This document shows positions 51,174 through 60,188 of a stretch of 64,000 nucleotides of DNA, piece after piece. Location: contig NZ_LR134318.1 of assembly GCF_900636825.1 (NCBI RefSeq), positions 4,708,001-4,772,000 of the forward strand, given 5' to 3'. The stretch comes from Pseudomonas fluorescens (lineage in GTDB: Bacteria > Pseudomonadota > Gammaproteobacteria > Pseudomonadales > Pseudomonadaceae). The notes under the pieces are model-generated. The model saw only the letters and a program-made list of their open reading frames with translations, was not told the origin of the DNA and made no database searches. Positions within the stretch are counted from its first letter, which is position 1. Each line of letters opens with the position of its first letter. Position numbers and translations under genes: made by a program.

Positions 51174-52025
51174 ATGACAGCTGCTTTACCGCAACCTTCG
51201 CTTTCCGGCCAATGCATGGCCGAGTTTCTGGGCACCGCCCTGCTTATTTTTTTCGGCACTGGCTGTGTCGCCGCGCTCAAGGTCGCGGGCGCGAGCTTCG
51301 GCTTGTGGGAAATCAGCATTATCTGGGGCGTCGGCGTCAGCATGGCGATCTATCTCACCGCGGGCGTTTCCGGCGCGCATCTGAACCCGGCCGTGAGCAT
51401 TGCCTTGGCGATCTTCGCTGACTTCGAAAAACGCAAACTGCCCTTCTATATCTTGTCGCAAGTCGCCGGCGCCTTCTGCGGCGCGCTGCTGGTTTACACG
51501 CTGTACAGCAATCTATTCTTCGATTTCGAACAAACCCACCAAATGGTCCGCGGTTCGGCTGCGAGCCTTGAACTGGCGTCGGTGTTCTCGACCTACCCCA
51601 ACCCGGTGCTGTCGACAGCGCAGGCATTCCTCGTCGAGATGATCATCACTGCGATCCTGATGGGCGTGATCATGGCCCTGACTGACGACAACAATGGCCT
51701 GCCAAGAGGTCCGATGGCGCCACTGCTGATCGGTCTGCTGATCGCCGTGATCGGCAGCGCGATGGGTCCGCTGACCGGTTTCGCGATGAACCCGGCGCGT
51801 GACTTCGGTCCAAAACTGATGACTTTCTTTACCGGTTGGGGTGAAATTTCCTTCACGGGTGGTCGTGATATTCCGTATTTCCTGATTCCGATTTTTGCAC
51901 CGATTGTCGGTGCCTGCCTCGGCGCTGCCGGGTATCGCGGGCTCATCGCCCGTCACCTGACCGGCGTCACACCTGCTACAAAGGATGCAGAACCGGCCAT
52001 TGACGGCAAACCAAGAACTTCTTGA
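51174..52025 (+). CDS. glpF: Glycerol facilitator GlpF (aquaglyceroporin)
   Basis: A 283-residue MIP channel with six helices and two half-helices carrying NPA boxes at 71-73 (GAHLNPAVS) and 206-208 (GFAMNPARDFG); the Asp after the second box marks the glycerol-permeable class. It admits glycerol by diffusion, trapped by GlpK. The ATG at 51174 has GAGG nine bases upstream; the much longer frame from 51003 is rejected because MTAALPQPSL begins the conserved protein. First gene of glpFK. Confidence 0.97.
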   Translation: MTAALPQPSLSGQCMAEFLGTALLIFFGTGCVAALKVAGASFGLWEISIIWGVGVSMAIYLTAGVSGAHLNPAVSIALAIFADFEKRKLPFYILSQVAGAFCGALLVYTLYSNLFFDFEQTHQMVRGSAASLELASVFSTYPNPVLSTAQAFLVEMIITAILMGVIMALTDDNNGLPRGPMAPLLIGLLIAVIGSAMGPLTGFAMNPARDFGPKLMTFFTGWGEISFTGGRDIPYFLIPIFAPIVGACLGAAGYRGLIARHLTGVTPATKDAEPAIDGKPRTS

Positions 52026-52102
52026 AACAGTCGGCGCCGGCTCCTGCCCATTCGAGCCTGCGCCACGGCCCACTCTCCCTTATTTCGTCCAAGGCAATCG
52101 AC

Positions 52103-53605
52103 ATGACCGACATTCAGAACAAGAACTACATCATTGCCCTCGATCAGGGTACGACCAGCTCCCGCGCGATCATTTTCGACCGCGACGCGAACGTGGTCTG
52201 CACCGCGCAGCGCGAATTCGTTCAGCATTACCCGCAGGCCGGTTGGGTCGAACACGATCCGATGGAAATTTTTGCCACCCAGAGCGCGGTGATGGTTGAA
52301 GCGCTGGCGCAGGCTGGCCTGCATCACGATCAGGTTGCCGCCATCGGCATCACCAACCAGCGTGAAACCACCGTGGTCTGGGACAAGACCACCGGCCGCC
52401 CGGTGTACAACGCAATCGTCTGGCAGTGCCGCCGCAGCACCGAAATCTGCCAGCAACTCAAGCGTGATGGCCACGAAGACTACATCCGTGACACCACCGG
52501 TCTGGTCACCGACCCGTACTTCTCCGGCACCAAACTGAAGTGGATCCTCGACAACGTCGAAGGCAGCCGCGAGCGTGCGCGCAATGGCGAACTGCTGTTC
52601 GGCACTGTCGATAGCTGGCTGATCTGGAAATTCACTGGCGGCAAAGTGCACGTCACCGATTACACCAACGCCTCGCGCACCATGCTCTTCAACATCCATT
52701 CGCTGGAGTGGGATTCGAAGATGCTGGAGATTCTCGACATCCCGCGCGAGATGCTCCCGGAAGTTAAAGCCTCCTCGGAAATCTACGGTCGCACCAAAAG
52801 CGGCATCGCCATCGGCGGTATCGCCGGCGACCAGCAAGCGGCGCTGTTCGGGCAAATGTGCGTCGAACCAGGTCAGGCAAAAAACACCTATGGCACTGGC
52901 TGCTTCCTGTTGATGAACACCGGCGACAAAGCGGTGAAATCCCAGCACGGCATGCTCACCACCATCGCTTGCGGCCCACGAGGCGAAGTGGCTTACGCGC
53001 TGGAAGGCGCAGTGTTCAATGGTGGCTCGACCGTGCAATGGCTGCGTGACGAACTGAAAATCGTCAACGACGCTCACGACACCGAATATTTCGCCAATAA
53101 AGTGAAGGACAGTAACGGCGTCTATCTGGTGCCGGCTTTCACCGGTCTCGGCGCACCTTACTGGGACCCGTATGCCCGTGGCGCATTGTTCGGCCTGACG
53201 CGCGGCGTGCGCGTCGATCACATCATCCGCGCCGCGCTGGAATCGATCGCCTATCAGACCCGCGATGTCCTCGACGCCATGCAACAAGACTCCGGCGAGC
53301 GCCTCAAAGCCCTGCGCGTGGACGGCGGCGCGGTGGCGAACAATTTCCTCATGCAATTCCAGGCCGACATTCTCGGCACTCAGGTCGAGCGGCCGCAAAT
53401 GCGCGAAACCACAGCGCTCGGTGCGGCTTACCTGGCCGGTCTGGCGTGCGGTTTCTGGGGCAGCCTGGAAGAACTGCGTGGCAAAGCGGTCATCGAGCGC
53501 GAGTTCGAACCGAGCCTGGACGAAGCGGCAAAAGAGAAGCTGTATAAAGGCTGGAAAAAAGCCGTCAGCCGCACCCGTGACTGGGCGCGTGAAGACGCTG
53601 AATAA
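52103..53605 (+). CDS. glpK: Glycerol kinase
   Basis: A 500-residue FGGY-family kinase making glycerol-3-phosphate from glycerol and ATP. The phosphate motif ALDQGTTSSRA lies at about 12-22, the glycerol site includes TNQRETTV and WQCRRS, and TGCFLLMNTG and GDQQAALFGQ mark the ATP/FBP region. Starts 77 bases after glpF; AAGGCAATCGAC precedes the ATG. Genes glpF-glpK-glpR-glpD run in the standard Pseudomonas order. Confidence 0.98.
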   Translation: MTDIQNKNYIIALDQGTTSSRAIIFDRDANVVCTAQREFVQHYPQAGWVEHDPMEIFATQSAVMVEALAQAGLHHDQVAAIGITNQRETTVVWDKTTGRPVYNAIVWQCRRSTEICQQLKRDGHEDYIRDTTGLVTDPYFSGTKLKWILDNVEGSRERARNGELLFGTVDSWLIWKFTGGKVHVTDYTNASRTMLFNIHSLEWDSKMLEILDIPREMLPEVKASSEIYGRTKSGIAIGGIAGDQQAALFGQMCVEPGQAKNTYGTGCFLLMNTGDKAVKSQHGMLTTIACGPRGEVAYALEGAVFNGGSTVQWLRDELKIVNDAHDTEYFANKVKDSNGVYLVPAFTGLGAPYWDPYARGALFGLTRGVRVDHIIRAALESIAYQTRDVLDAMQQDSGERLKALRVDGGAVANNFLMQFQADILGTQVERPQMRETTALGAAYLAGLACGFWGSLEELRGKAVIEREFEPSLDEAAKEKLYKGWKKAVSRTRDWAREDAE

Positions 53606-53700
53606 GCCAGGCTTGAGCTTCAGATAGGTATCTAACTGGTCGGGAGCAGATTCCTGCGGCATCATGGGCAAATTTTGCACGGCAGCCCAAAGGAAGCCCC

Positions 53701-54456
53701 ATGAATCTGCCTCCCCGTCAGCAGCAAATCCTCGAGCTGGTTCGCGAACGCGGCTATGTGAGCATCGAGGAAATGGCCACGCTGTTCGTTGTTACCCCGC
53801 AAACCATTCGCCGCGACATCAATCAACTCGCCGAAGCCAATTTGCTGCGCCGTTACCATGGCGGCGCCGCCTACGATTCCAGCGTCGAAAACACCGCCTA
53901 TGCGATGCGCGCCGATCAGATGCGCGACGAGAAGCAACGCATCGGTGAAGCCATCGCCGCGCAGATTCCCGATCACGCCTCGCTGTTCATCAACATCGGC
54001 ACCACCACCGAATCGATTGCCCGCGCCCTGCTCAATCACAGTCACCTGAAAATCATCACCAACAACCTACACGTCGCCTCGATGCTCAGCGCCAAGGATG
54101 ATTTCGATGTGCTGCTGACGGGCGGGAATGTGCGCCGTGACGGCGGCGTGGTCGGCCAGGCGAGCGTGGATTTCATCAATCAGTTCAAGGTTGATTTCGC
54201 CCTGGTCGGGATCAGCGGCATCGACGAGGACGGCAGCCTGCTTGACTTCGATTATCAGGAAGTTCGGGTATCGCAGGCGATTATTGCTAATGCGCGACAG
54301 GTGATTCTGGCTGCGGATTCGAGCAAGTTCGGACGCAACGCGATGATCCGGTTGGGGCCGATCAGCCTGATTGATTGCCTTGTCACCGATCAGCAACCGG
54401 TACCGGCGCTGGCGCAATTGTTGAGTCAGCACAAGATTCGTCTGGAAGTCGTTTAA
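53701..54456 (+). CDS. glpR: Glycerol-3-phosphate regulon repressor GlpR (DeoR family)
   Basis: A 251-residue repressor. The N-terminal DeoR helix-turn-helix (about 6-55) reads RQQQILELVRERGYVSIEEM and TPQTIRRDINQL, followed by the sugar-phosphate isomerase-like sensor domain with INIGTTTESIA near 98. It binds glycerol-3-phosphate and releases glp operators. It lies between glpK and glpD; operator-like sites are clear before glpD. Confidence 0.96.
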   Translation: MNLPPRQQQILELVRERGYVSIEEMATLFVVTPQTIRRDINQLAEANLLRRYHGGAAYDSSVENTAYAMRADQMRDEKQRIGEAIAAQIPDHASLFINIGTTTESIARALLNHSHLKIITNNLHVASMLSAKDDFDVLLTGGNVRRDGGVVGQASVDFINQFKVDFALVGISGIDEDGSLLDFDYQEVRVSQAIIANARQVILAADSSKFGRNAMIRLGPISLIDCLVTDQQPVPALAQLLSQHKIRLEVV

Positions 54457-54469
54457 ACCTTCGCAACAT

Positions 54470-54548
54470 CAAGAGATCGCAGCCTTCGGCAGCTCCTACA
54501 TGGGTTCACCTGACGTGTAGGAGCTGTCGAAGGCTGCGATCTTTTGCA
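54470..54548. repeat. Inverted REP pair between glpR and glpD
   Basis: AGAGATCGCAGCCTTCGGCA and TGTAGGAGCTGTCGAAGGCT facing units, upstream of the glpD operators. Confidence 0.9.
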
Positions 54549-54551
54549 TTT

Positions 54552-54665
54552 AATGTTCGAAAATTTTCCTTTCCCCGCCCTTCGATGAGTTTTTTCAATC
54601 GAACGTGACTGGCTGCGCGTGTCTTTATGGGCTACCATTTTCGCAAATGAACATTTATGTTCGAT
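54552..54665 (+). promoter_or_regulatory. Cluster of GlpR-like operators at glpD
   Basis: Three sites fit ATGTTCG-N4-CGAACAT: ATGTTCG-AAAA-TTTTCCT from 54553 (left half perfect), TTTTTT-CAAT-CGAACGT at 54590-54606 (right half good) and ATTTTCG-CAAA-TGAACAT at 54637-54654 (both halves one mismatch), the last followed by a further ATGTTCG at 54657. Spacing between sites is about 48 bases or less. Confidence 0.6.
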
Positions 54666-54702
54666 TTCCAAGACATAAAATCAAAAAGCCCGAGGCCCGC
54701 CG

Positions 54703-56241
54703 ATGTCCACCTCTACCTTGCGTACGCCCCCCCTCTCCGAGATCTATGACATTGCCGTGATCGGCGGCGGGATCAATGGCGTGGGGATCGCAGCGGATGC
54801 TGCCGGTCGCGGCCTCTCGGTGTTCCTTTGCGAAAAGGATGACCTCGCCAGCCACACCTCGTCAGCCAGCAGCAAGCTGATCCACGGTGGCCTGCGCTAT
54901 CTCGAACATTACGAATTCCGTCTGGTGCGTGAAGCGCTGGCCGAGCGCGAAGTGCTGCTGGCCAAGGCGCCGCACATCGTCAAGCCAATGCGTTTCGTGT
55001 TGCCACACCGCCCGCACCTGCGCCCGGCGTGGATGATTCGCGCCGGCCTGTTCCTGTATGACAACCTCGGCAAGCGCGAAAAACTCCCGGGTTCGAAAAG
55101 CCTCAAGTTCGGCGCCGACAGTGCGCTGAAGAGCGAAATCAAAAACGGCTTTGAATACTCCGACTGCTGGGTCGATGACGCCCGCCTCGTGGTGCTCAAC
55201 GCCATGGCCGCCCGTGAAAAAGGTGCGCATGTGCACACCCAGACCCGGTGCGTCAGCGCGCGTCGTGCCAAAGGCTTGTGGCACCTGAACCTCGAACGCG
55301 CCGACGGCAGCTTGTTTTCGATCACCGCCAAAGCGCTGGTGAACGCCGCCGGCCCGTGGGTCGCCAAGTTCATCCGTGACGACCTGAAACTGGAATCGCC
55401 GTACGGCATTCGTCTGATTCAGGGCAGCCACATCATCGTGCCGAAACTGTACGAAGGTGATCACGCGCACATTCTGCAAAACGAAGATCAGCGAATCGTC
55501 TTCACCATTCCGTATCTGAACCACTTCACCTTGATCGGCACCACCGACCGCGAATACACGGGCGATCCGGCGAAAGTGGCGATCACTGAAGGCGAAACCG
55601 ATTACCTGCTGAAAGTGGTCAACGCCCACTTCAAGAAGCAGATCCGCCGCGATGACATCCAGCACAGCTACTCCGGCGTGCGCCCGCTGTGCAATGACGA
55701 ATCCGATAACCCATCGGCGGTCACCCGCGATTACACCCTGGCGTTGTCGGCGGGCAATGACCAAGCGCCACTGCTTTCAGTATTTGGCGGCAAGCTGACG
55801 ACCTACCGCAAACTCGCCGAGTCGGCGATGGCGCAGTTGATGCCGTTCTTCACTCAAATGCGTCCGAGCTGGACAGCCACGGCCACACTGCCCGGCGGCG
55901 AGGACATGACCACGCCGCAGGCCTTGAGCGCACAGATTCGCGACAAGTTCGATTTCGTGCCGAGCGAGATCGCTCGTCGCTGGGCCACCACTTTCGGCAG
56001 CCGCACCTGGCGCATGCTCGAAGGCGTTGAGACCCTTGCCGACATGGGCGAACACATCGGCGGCGGTCTCTATACGCGTGAGGTGGACTACTTGTGCAGC
56101 GAAGAGTGGGCGACTACCGCGTATGACATTCTGTGGCGTCGCAGCAAGCTGGGGTTGTTTACCACTTCGGCCGAGCAGGAGAAGCTTGCGGCGTATCTGG
56201 GTAAGGTTGAGCAGAACCGCAGCAAAATTGAAGCGGCGTGA
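54703..56241 (+). CDS. glpD: Aerobic glycerol-3-phosphate dehydrogenase
   Basis: A 512-residue FAD enzyme bound to the inner membrane. It oxidises glycerol-3-phosphate to dihydroxyacetone phosphate, passing electrons to ubiquinone. FAD motif VIGGGINGVGIA at about 19-30, SSKLIHGGLRYLE near 59-71, and RPLCNDE and SVFGGKLTTYRKLAE in the C-terminal half are family signatures. Full length. A terminator follows. Upstream GlpR-like operators indicate control by the product of the preceding gene. Confidence 0.98.
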   Translation: MSTSTLRTPPLSEIYDIAVIGGGINGVGIAADAAGRGLSVFLCEKDDLASHTSSASSKLIHGGLRYLEHYEFRLVREALAEREVLLAKAPHIVKPMRFVLPHRPHLRPAWMIRAGLFLYDNLGKREKLPGSKSLKFGADSALKSEIKNGFEYSDCWVDDARLVVLNAMAAREKGAHVHTQTRCVSARRAKGLWHLNLERADGSLFSITAKALVNAAGPWVAKFIRDDLKLESPYGIRLIQGSHIIVPKLYEGDHAHILQNEDQRIVFTIPYLNHFTLIGTTDREYTGDPAKVAITEGETDYLLKVVNAHFKKQIRRDDIQHSYSGVRPLCNDESDNPSAVTRDYTLALSAGNDQAPLLSVFGGKLTTYRKLAESAMAQLMPFFTQMRPSWTATATLPGGEDMTTPQALSAQIRDKFDFVPSEIARRWATTFGSRTWRMLEGVETLADMGEHIGGGLYTREVDYLCSEEWATTAYDILWRRSKLGLFTTSAEQEKLAAYLGKVEQNRSKIEAA

Positions 56242-56260
56242 TCTGAGCAATGCCCGTACT

Positions 56261-56298
56261 AAAAAGCCCCTGAATCGCGAGATCAGGGGCTTTTTCTT
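56261..56298 (+). terminator. Terminator of glpD
   Basis: AAAAAGCCCCTGA-tcgcga-TCAGGGGCTTTTTC, 20 bases after the stop. Confidence 0.92.
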
Positions 56299-56340
56299 TA
56301 GTGTGGTGTGCAAAATTTGATTGGGTCAGTGAGATCTTTT

Positions 56341-56515
56341 CCCCCTCACCCCGGCCCTCTCCCCCAAGGGGTAGAGGGGGGAAGGGAGTCGATCTACATG
56401 AGGTTCGAATCCTGAGTTCGACTCGGTATCCAATACGGCGTAGTTCGCCCATACAACCCGTCAGTCCCCTCTCCCTCCGGGCGGTCCGACGTTTCGGGAG
56501 GGTTAGGGTGAGGGG
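56341..56515. repeat. MITE-like inverted-repeat element
   Basis: Outer arms CCCCCTCACCCCGGCCCTCTC and GAGGGTTAGGGTGAGGGG enclose about 175 bases with further internal C/G-rich pairing (CCCCTCTCCCTCCGGG against the left half). It contains no open frame. This type of dispersed element, distinct from the GTAGGAG REPs, occurs in several P. fluorescens genomes as I recall. It takes up about a third of the 537-base glpD-aatJ gap, whose remainder holds the aat control sites. Confidence 0.7.
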
Positions 56516-56524
56516 TGTTGCTCG

Positions 56525-56569
56525 TTCGGTTTTCCGAACAAGACTCCCCGGTCAATTCGGCAAACCGGA
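56525..56569 (+). promoter_or_regulatory. Two AauR upstream activator palindromes
   Basis: TTCGG-TTTT-CCGAA at 56525-56538 is a perfect palindrome, and TTCGG-CAAA-CCGGA at 56556-56569 matches in nine of ten fixed bases. The form TTCGG-N4-CCGAA is the site proposed for AauR in Pseudomonas. They sit 31 bases apart and about 80-120 bases upstream of the sigma-54 promoter. Confidence 0.8.
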
Positions 56570-56645
56570 TCAGCCGCAGACTACAAAATCATCATAAAAC
56601 TTTAATATCGTTATAAATCATCAACTTATTCCAACCACACTGCTC

Positions 56646-56661
56646 TGGCACGACTCATGCT
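56646..56661 (+). promoter_or_regulatory. Sigma-54 promoter of aatJQMP
   Basis: TGGCACG-ACTC-ATGCT, with the -24 GG and -12 GC at the required 10-base gap; consensus TGGCACG-N4-TTGC. About 118 bases before the aatJ ATG. Fits activation by AauR, a sigma-54 enhancer-binding protein encoded in this cluster. Confidence 0.8.
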
Positions 56662-56778
56662 CTACACTCTCTCGACGAATGCCCGATGTGCCAACACTTC
56701 AGGAGCCGTCAGGCATTCGAAGCACAAAAGGGCCGACAAACTGGCTCCATAAAAAAAACAATGTCGAGGAAAATTTTG

Positions 56779-57693
56779 ATGCGCATCGTTCCCCATATCC
56801 TGGGCGCAGCCATTGCTGCCGCTCTGATCAGCACACCAGTTTTCGCCGCCGAACTCACCGGCACATTGAAGAAGATCAAAGAGTCCAATACCATCACTTT
56901 GGGCCACCGCGACGCCTCCATTCCGTTTTCCTACATCGCCGACGCGACCGGCAAACCGGTTGGCTATTCCCACGACATTCAACTGGCCATCGTCGAAGCA
57001 ATCAAAAAAGACCTCGATCTGCCAAACCTGCAAGTCAAATACAACCTGGTGACTTCGCAGACCCGTATTCCACTGGTGCAGAACGGCACCGTGGACGTCG
57101 AGTGCGGCTCCACCACCAACAACGTCGAGCGTCAGCAGCAAGTTGACTTCTCCGTTGGCATCTTCGAAATCGGTACCCGTCTTCTGTCCAAGAAAGACTC
57201 CAAGTACAAGGATTTCGACGACCTCAAAGGCAAGAACGTCGTGACCACCGCTGGCACCACGTCCGAGCGCATCCTCAAGGCGATGAATGCCGACAAGCAG
57301 ATGGGCATGAACGTCATCTCCGCCAAAGACCACGGCGAGTCCTTCCAGATGCTGGAATCGGGCCGTGCCGTTGCGTTCATGATGGACGACGCCCTGCTGG
57401 CTGGCGAAGCGGCGAAAGCCAAGAAAGCCGCCGATTGGGAAGTGACCGGTACACCGCAGTCGTATGAAATCTACGGCTGCATGGTGCGCAAGGGCGACGC
57501 GCCGTTCAAGAAGGCTGTCGATGACGCCATCGTCGCAACCTACAAGTCGGGCGAGATCAACAAGATCTACGACAAGTGGTTCATGGCGCCTATCCCGCCA
57601 AAAGGCCTGAATCTGAACTTCCCGATGAGCGACGAGCTCAAGGCTTTGATCGCCACTCCGACCGACAAAGCGGCTGACGACAAGAAATCCTGA
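56779..57693 (+). CDS. aatJ: Glutamate/aspartate ABC transporter periplasmic binding protein
   Basis: A 304-residue class 3 solute-binding protein of the GltI type. The signal peptide ends at about residue 24 (STPVFAA). The mature part has DASIPFSYIADATGKPVGYS and GSTTNNVERQQQVDFSVGIF, segments typical of acidic amino-acid binders. The ATG at 56779 has GAGGA eight bases upstream; frames from 56686 or 56761 are rejected. First gene of aatJQMP behind a sigma-54 promoter; probably the most abundant product of the operon. Confidence 0.93.
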   Translation: MRIVPHILGAAIAAALISTPVFAAELTGTLKKIKESNTITLGHRDASIPFSYIADATGKPVGYSHDIQLAIVEAIKKDLDLPNLQVKYNLVTSQTRIPLVQNGTVDVECGSTTNNVERQQQVDFSVGIFEIGTRLLSKKDSKYKDFDDLKGKNVVTTAGTTSERILKAMNADKQMGMNVISAKDHGESFQMLESGRAVAFMMDDALLAGEAAKAKKAADWEVTGTPQSYEIYGCMVRKGDAPFKKAVDDAIVATYKSGEINKIYDKWFMAPIPPKGLNLNFPMSDELKALIATPTDKAADDKKS

Positions 57694-57893
57694 TTTCTGA
57701 CTAACCTTATCCCCTGAGGAGGCGCCTGCCTTTTCAGGGGATGGTCACTCCCTGCTGGCACTTTTTGGAAACACTCGAACCGGTGGCTGTCGAGCCGATC
57801 GCGTGTGCCCGGCCTTTGAAAAAAAGACCGGGGCGGGAACGGAGTTTCCCCAGGCGGGCACTTGTACATCGATCGAATCGAGGGGAGACCCTA

Positions 57894-58640
57894 ATGAATT
57901 ACAACTGGGACTGGGGCGTGTTCTTCAAGTCCACCGGCGTGGGCAGCGAGACGTATCTCGACTGGTTCATTTCCGGTCTGGGCTGGACCATCGCCATCGC
58001 CATCGTGGCCTGGATCATTGCCCTGCTGCTGGGCTCGATACTGGGCGTCATGCGCACCGTGCCGAACCGCATCGTGTCGGGCATCGCGACCTGCTATGTC
58101 GAACTGTTTCGCAACGTGCCGCTGCTGGTTCAGCTGTTCATCTGGTACTTCCTGGTGCCCGACCTGCTGCCGGCAGATCTGCAGGAGTGGTACAAGCAGG
58201 ACCTCAACCCGACGACTTCGGCCTACCTGAGCGTTGTGGTTTGCCTCGGTCTGTTCACCGCCGCACGTGTCTGCGAACAAGTGCGCACCGGCATCCAGGC
58301 GTTGCCGCGCGGCCAGGAATCGGCCGCCCGCGCCATGGGCTTCAAACTGCCGCAGATCTACTGGAACGTGCTCCTGCCCCAGGCTTACCGGATCATCATT
58401 CCGCCGCTCACCTCGGAATTTCTGAACGTGTTCAAGAATTCCTCCGTGGCGTCCTTGATCGGTTTGATGGAGTTGCTCGCGCAGACCAAACAGACGGCAG
58501 AATTTTCGGCCAACCTGTTCGAAGCGTTCACCCTGGCAACCCTGATCTACTTCACCCTCAACATGAGCCTGATGCTGCTGATGCGCATGGTCGAGAAGAA
58601 AGTTGCCGTGCCCGGCCTGATCTCCGTGGGGGGTAAATAA
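57894..58640 (+). CDS. aatQ: Glutamate/aspartate ABC transporter permease AatQ
   Basis: A 248-residue inner-membrane permease of the His/Glu/Gln class with about five helices and the EAA loop (EQVRTGIQALPRGQESAARA then MGFKLPQ). ELFRNVPLLVQLF is a typical substrate-side motif. It pairs with the next gene. The ATG at 57894 follows AGGGGAG; two overlapping longer frames are rejected. The 200 bases after aatJ hold no evident terminator except a weak GC-rich fold. Confidence 0.94.
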   Translation: MNYNWDWGVFFKSTGVGSETYLDWFISGLGWTIAIAIVAWIIALLLGSILGVMRTVPNRIVSGIATCYVELFRNVPLLVQLFIWYFLVPDLLPADLQEWYKQDLNPTTSAYLSVVVCLGLFTAARVCEQVRTGIQALPRGQESAARAMGFKLPQIYWNVLLPQAYRIIIPPLTSEFLNVFKNSSVASLIGLMELLAQTKQTAEFSANLFEAFTLATLIYFTLNMSLMLLMRMVEKKVAVPGLISVGGK

Positions 58641-59311
58641 TGGAATTCGATTTCAGTGGCATCGTCCCGGCCATTCCCGGTTTGTGGAACGGCATGGTGA
58701 TGACCCTCAAGCTGATGGCCATGGGCGTGATCGGCGGGATCATTCTCGGCACGATCCTCGCGCTGTGCCGGCTGTCGCACAACAAGTTGCTGTCGAGCAT
58801 CGCCGGTGCCTACGTCAACTATTTCCGCTCGATCCCGCTGCTGTTGGTAATCACCTGGTTCTATCTGGCGGTGCCGTTCGTGCTGCGCTGGATTACCGGC
58901 GAAGACACACCGATCGGCGCGTTCACCTCGTGCATCGTGGCGTTCATGATGTTCGAAGCGGCGTACTTCTGCGAAATCGTCCGGGCAGGCGTGCAGTCGA
59001 TCCCGAAAGGCCAGATGGGCGCCGCACAGGCACTGGGCATGAACTACGGCCAGATGATGCGCCTGATCATCCTGCCGCAGGCGTTCCGCAAAATGACCCC
59101 GCTGCTACTGCAGCAGAGCATCATTCTGTTCCAGGACACTTCGCTGGTTTACACCGTTGGCCTGGTCGACTTCCTCAACGCCTCACGCGCCAGCGGCGAC
59201 ATCATTGGCCGCTCCAATGAGTTCCTGATTTTCGCCGGTCTTGTGTACTTCATCATCAGCTTCGCCGCCTCGCGGCTGGTCAAGCAACTGCAAAAAAGGT
59301 TCGCCGTATGA
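58640..59311 (+). CDS. aatM: Glutamate/aspartate ABC transporter permease AatM
   Basis: A 223-residue permease, partner of AatQ, with the EAA loop (EIVRAGVQSIPKGQMGAAQA then LGMNYGQ) and YFRSIPLLLVITWFYLAVPF. The ATG shares one base with the aatQ stop (TAATG), indicating coupled translation. Together they form the membrane channel for glutamate/aspartate uptake. Confidence 0.94.
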   Translation: MEFDFSGIVPAIPGLWNGMVMTLKLMAMGVIGGIILGTILALCRLSHNKLLSSIAGAYVNYFRSIPLLLVITWFYLAVPFVLRWITGEDTPIGAFTSCIVAFMMFEAAYFCEIVRAGVQSIPKGQMGAAQALGMNYGQMMRLIILPQAFRKMTPLLLQQSIILFQDTSLVYTVGLVDFLNASRASGDIIGRSNEFLIFAGLVYFIISFAASRLVKQLQKRFAV

Positions 59312-60042
59312 TCTCTATCAAAAATATCAACAAGTGGTATGGGGACTTCCAGGTGCTGACTGATTGCAGCACCGAGGTCAAGAAAGGCGAAGTGATCGTG
59401 GTCTGCGGCCCGTCGGGTTCCGGCAAGTCGACGCTGATCAAGTGCGTCAACGCCCTGGAGCCGTTCCAGAAAGGTGACGTCGTGGTTGACGGGACTTCAA
59501 TTGCCGACCCGAAAACCAACCTGCCGAAATTGCGCTCGCGCGTCGGCATGGTGTTCCAGCATTTCGAACTGTTCCCGCACCTGACCATCACCGAAAACCT
59601 GACCATCGCGCAGATCAAGGTGTTGGGCCGCAGCAAGGAAGAGGCGACCAAAAAAGGTCTGCAACTGCTCGAACGCGTCGGTTTGTCTGCCCACGCGCAC
59701 AAGCATCCGGGGCAACTGTCCGGCGGTCAGCAGCAGCGTGTGGCGATTGCCCGCGCATTGGCGATGGATCCGATCGTGATGCTGTTCGATGAACCGACCT
59801 CGGCGCTCGACCCGGAAATGGTCAACGAAGTGCTCGACGTAATGGTGCAGCTGGCCCACGAAGGCATGACCATGATGTGCGTAACTCACGAAATGGGCTT
59901 CGCCCGTAAAGTGGCGGATCGCGTGATCTTCATGGACGCTGGCAAGATCATCGAAGACTGCCCGAAAGAAGAGTTCTTCGGCGACATCAGCGCCCGCTCC
60001 GAACGCGCGCAGCACTTCCTCGAGAAAATCCTGCAGCACTAA
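59308..60042 (+). CDS. aatP: Glutamate/aspartate ABC transporter ATPase AatP
   Basis: A 244-residue ATPase of the polar amino-acid class. Walker A GPSGSGKST at 34-42, Q-loop FQHFELFPHL, signature LSGGQQQRVAIARAL, Walker B IVMLFDEPTSALD and H-loop THEMGFARKV. Overlaps aatM by four bases (ATGA). Ends the transporter operon; a REP pair separates it from the sensor kinase. Confidence 0.96.
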   Translation: MISIKNINKWYGDFQVLTDCSTEVKKGEVIVVCGPSGSGKSTLIKCVNALEPFQKGDVVVDGTSIADPKTNLPKLRSRVGMVFQHFELFPHLTITENLTIAQIKVLGRSKEEATKKGLQLLERVGLSAHAHKHPGQLSGGQQQRVAIARALAMDPIVMLFDEPTSALDPEMVNEVLDVMVQLAHEGMTMMCVTHEMGFARKVADRVIFMDAGKIIEDCPKEEFFGDISARSERAQHFLEKILQH

Positions 60043-60061
60043 AAACAACACCTGCATTCCC

Positions 60062-60141
60062 CTGTAGGAGCTGCCGCAGGCTGCGATCTTTTGATTTTAT
60101 TCTTCAAGATCAAAAGATCGCAGCCTGCGGCAGCTCCTACA
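60062..60141. repeat. Inverted REP pair between aatP and aauS
   Basis: CTGTAGGAGCTGCCGCAGGC and GATCGCAGCCTGCGGCAGCT facing units with a loop of about 22 bases. Confidence 0.93.
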
Positions 60142-60188
60142 GGGAAATTGGCAGGGTTTGTTGTTGTGGTTGACCCAAGGCATCTGTG

